NCBI GenBank assembly: GCA_945869955.1
Contig: CAMBQP010000008.1
Span: 1 to 55,802 of the forward strand
DNA length: 55,802 nt
Origin: Schlesneria paludicola DSM 18645
GTDB lineage: Bacteria; Planctomycetota; Planctomycetia; Planctomycetales; Planctomycetaceae
Direction of reading: 5' to 3'
Numbering within the stretch: position 1 is the stretch's first letter; every line of letters begins with the position of its first letter. A program made the position numbers and the translations under genes. Below are positions 54,163 to 55,802 of this stretch, piece after piece. The notes beneath the pieces were generated by a model. That model saw nothing but the letters and a program-made list of their open reading frames with translations. It was not told the DNA's origin and made no database searches.

Positions 54163-55659
54163 TTACGAGGCGGTCAGTTGCTGTTCGGCAATTTCAATTG
54201 CTTTTAAGAGTCCACGAGCTTTGCTGAGTGTTTCTTCATATTCTGACGCCGCCACGCTATCCGCCACAATCCCCGCCCCCGCCTGGACATAGGCAGTTTG
54301 CCCCAGCATGACGATCGTGCGGAGTGCGATACACGTGTCCATGTGTCCGGTAAAGTCGATACATCCTACCGCACCACCATACGGCCCCCGACGATGCGGT
54401 TCCAGTTCATCGATAATCTGCATGGCACGGACCTTGGGAGCTCCCGACAATGTCCCGGCAGGCAGACCCGCTCGCAGGGCATCGAGTGCCGTTTTTCCCT
54501 CGGCCAGCTTGCCGGTGACGGTCGAACTGATGTGCATCACATGGCTGTACCGCTCGACATGCATGACATCGCTCACTTCGACCGTTCCGTATTCGGCGAC
54601 ACGTCCGACATCGTTGCGAGCCAGGTCGACCAGCATCACATGTTCGGCCCGTTCCTTTTCGTCGGCGAGTAATTCTTGTTCGAGTGCCAGATCTTCCGCC
54701 TCGGTCTTGCCCCGACGCCGGGTCCCCGCCAGCGGACGGATGGTCGTGATTCCTGCTTCCACCCGGACCATGATTTCCGGAGAACTTCCGATCAGGTTCA
54801 CGGCCGGTGTCCGGAGCAAAAACATGAACGGACTGGGGTTCACCACGCGTAAAGCGCGGTAAATATCGAGTGAACTGGCGGTGGTCGAGACTTCCAGACG
54901 CTGGCTGAGGACCACCTGGAAGATGTCACCTGCCCGGATATATTCTTTTGATTTTTCCACAGCCGCTTCATAGCCGGCCCTGGTGAAGTTCGAGCGAAAC
55001 GGGATCTGCGGATCGCCGACCCTGGAGATATCCGCCAGGCGAATGGTTTCGCTCGGCGTATCCAGTTGCAGGCAGAGTGCATCGACTCGCCGGCAGGCCT
55101 GATCATAGGCCGCTTGCAGATCACCATGGCACACATCGGCATGGACCACGACGAGAATCGTTTTTTGGATCTGATCAAAAATCACCATGCGGTCATACAG
55201 GGCGAAGGACAGATCGGGGAGTTGGCGATCGTTTTCCGGGGGATTGGGGAGGTTTTCGGTGTAGCGGACGGTATCGTAGCCCGCGTAGCCGACCGCCCCG
55301 CCGCAAAATCGGGGGAGTCCCGGCAGATGGGGAGCTCGATACTGTTCGAGCATGGTATGCAGGTGCTGCAGGGGATCCTCGACCGAGTACCGTTTGGTTT
55401 CCCCTGCGGTGGTGAGGACGATTTCCCGGTCAAAGGCATCGATCTGGAGGAACGGCCCTGCCCCGAGAAAGCTGTATCGACCAACTCGTTCACCCCCGAC
55501 GACGCTTTCGAAGAGGAACGAATGTTCTTCGTCCTGCAATCGGCAGTACGCGCTGACGGGAGTCAGGGTATCGCTGATCAATTGCCGAAAAACGGGTACG
55601 AAATTCATTCCTTCGGCCAATTGCCGAAAAGTGGCGAAGTCGGGCGTGTAAGCAGCCAT
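54163..55659 (-). CDS. trpE: Anthranilate synthase component I
   Basis: 498 residues. First enzyme of tryptophan synthesis, making anthranilate from chorismate with a glutamine amidotransferase subunit (not in the window). N-terminal part: [39 protein letters not shown], and [20 protein letters not shown]. Chorismate-binding part: [96 protein letters not shown] and [20 protein letters not shown]. The [19 protein letters not shown] part offers the Trp feedback site (ESx), consistent with trpE and not pabB. The 143 bases before its start show no clear leader peptide or attenuator. Confidence 0.95.
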   Translation of the reverse strand: MAAYTPDFATFRQLAEGMNFVPVFRQLISDTLTPVSAYCRLQDEEHSFLFESVVGGERVGRYSFLGAGPFLQIDAFDREIVLTTAGETKRYSVEDPLQHLHTMLEQYRAPHLPGLPRFCGGAVGYAGYDTVRYTENLPNPPENDRQLPDLSFALYDRMVIFDQIQKTILVVVHADVCHGDLQAAYDQACRRVDALCLQLDTPSETIRLADISRVGDPQIPFRSNFTRAGYEAAVEKSKEYIRAGDIFQVVLSQRLEVSTTASSLDIYRALRVVNPSPFMFLLRTPAVNLIGSSPEIMVRVEAGITTIRPLAGTRRRGKTEAEDLALEQELLADEKERAEHVMLVDLARNDVGRVAEYGTVEVSDVMHVERYSHVMHISSTVTGKLAEGKTALDALRAGLPAGTLSGAPKVRAMQIIDELEPHRRGPYGGAVGCIDFTGHMDTCIALRTIVMLGQTAYVQAGAGIVADSVAASEYEETLSKARGLLKAIEIAEQQLTAS

Positions 55660-55802
55660 GTCGTCGAGATTCTCTTCTGCGAAATTTCACGAGTTACCGA
55701 GTGCGAGTTTTTTTCGAGCCGGTGTAATGGTATCGGTTCGCCGAATTGAAGGCGAGTGCCGGAATGCAGGAGATCCCCGAATCAGGGAGACCAGCGAACG
55801 CA

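Noticed and set aside
1-55802. tRNA or rRNA genes
   Set aside because: No T-loop GTTCRANNC context with a matching acceptor stem was found by eye, and no rRNA-like blocks were seen. A covariance search would be needed to be certain.

Overview
The window is a 55.8 kb chromosomal stretch that looks like a member of the Planctomycetota, probably family Planctomycetaceae (a Schlesneria- or Gimesia-like genome; the genus is inference). The signs are a PSD1/planctomycete-cytochrome C protein, a DUF1080 secreted protein, a membrane-anchored PknB-type kinase, a porin of the OmpL-like beta-barrel group, the RDD/SpoIIM/DUF4129/DUF4350/MoxR/DUF58 cluster, moderately GC-rich coding DNA, weak Shine-Dalgarno sites and long, mostly empty intergenic gaps. 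No rRNA, tRNA, CRISPR array, prophage or complete transposon was seen.

Layout. 1-5.4 kb: a partial DUF1080 gene, an oleate hydratase, and a decayed tandem array in which a small RDD gene, the 5' end of a larger RDD gene and an internal piece of the oleate hydratase gene recur with a period of about 0.96-0.99 kb. 4.6-11.4 kb: a tightly packed plus-strand operon RDD - SpoIIM - membrane protein - DUF4129 - DUF4350 - MoxR - DUF58, an envelope-associated AAA+ chaperone module. 11.6-17 kb: a THUMP rRNA methyltransferase, an ABC peptide-type binding protein with an extra domain and one permease. 17-21.4 kb: a secreted metalloprotease beside the remnant of a paralogue, a RbsD/FucU enzyme and glycine C-acetyltransferase. 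21.5-25.4 kb: a membrane sulfatase/phosphotransferase-type enzyme, a large methyltransferase and a 47-residue membrane protein in one minus-strand run.

26-34 kb: DUF1294 protein, Ser/Thr kinase, SthA transhydrogenase, FGGY sugar kinase and a porin with a perfect terminator. 34.7-39.7 kb: a large cytochrome-domain PSD1 protein, then a HigBA toxin-antitoxin locus in which the toxin carries a premature TGA in place of an expected Trp codon and the antitoxin is fused to an ImmA/IrrE zinc peptidase; a 161-residue unknown follows. 40-45 kb: adenosine-kinase-like PfkB enzyme, AIM24 protein, M48 peptidase and two hypotheticals. 45.5-55.8 kb, all minus strand: a 1010-residue membrane-bound sigma-54 activator, an APS/PAPS reductase, GatB, EboA, an FmdB-like zinc ribbon, a Tat-exported TIM-barrel protein and TrpE.

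A recurring theme is local short-tandem duplication: 14-bp x4 arrays that straddle the stop codons of two unrelated genes, an in-frame 18-bp x3 array, 12-bp and 9-bp arrays, and two MITE-like inverted-repeat elements. The best candidates for something not well described are the RDD/oleate-hydratase chimeric array, the broken HigB with its HigA-ImmA partner and third gene, the palindrome cluster and hairpins around the membrane-bound sigma-54 activator, and the EboA - zinc ribbon - TIM-barrel neighbourhood.
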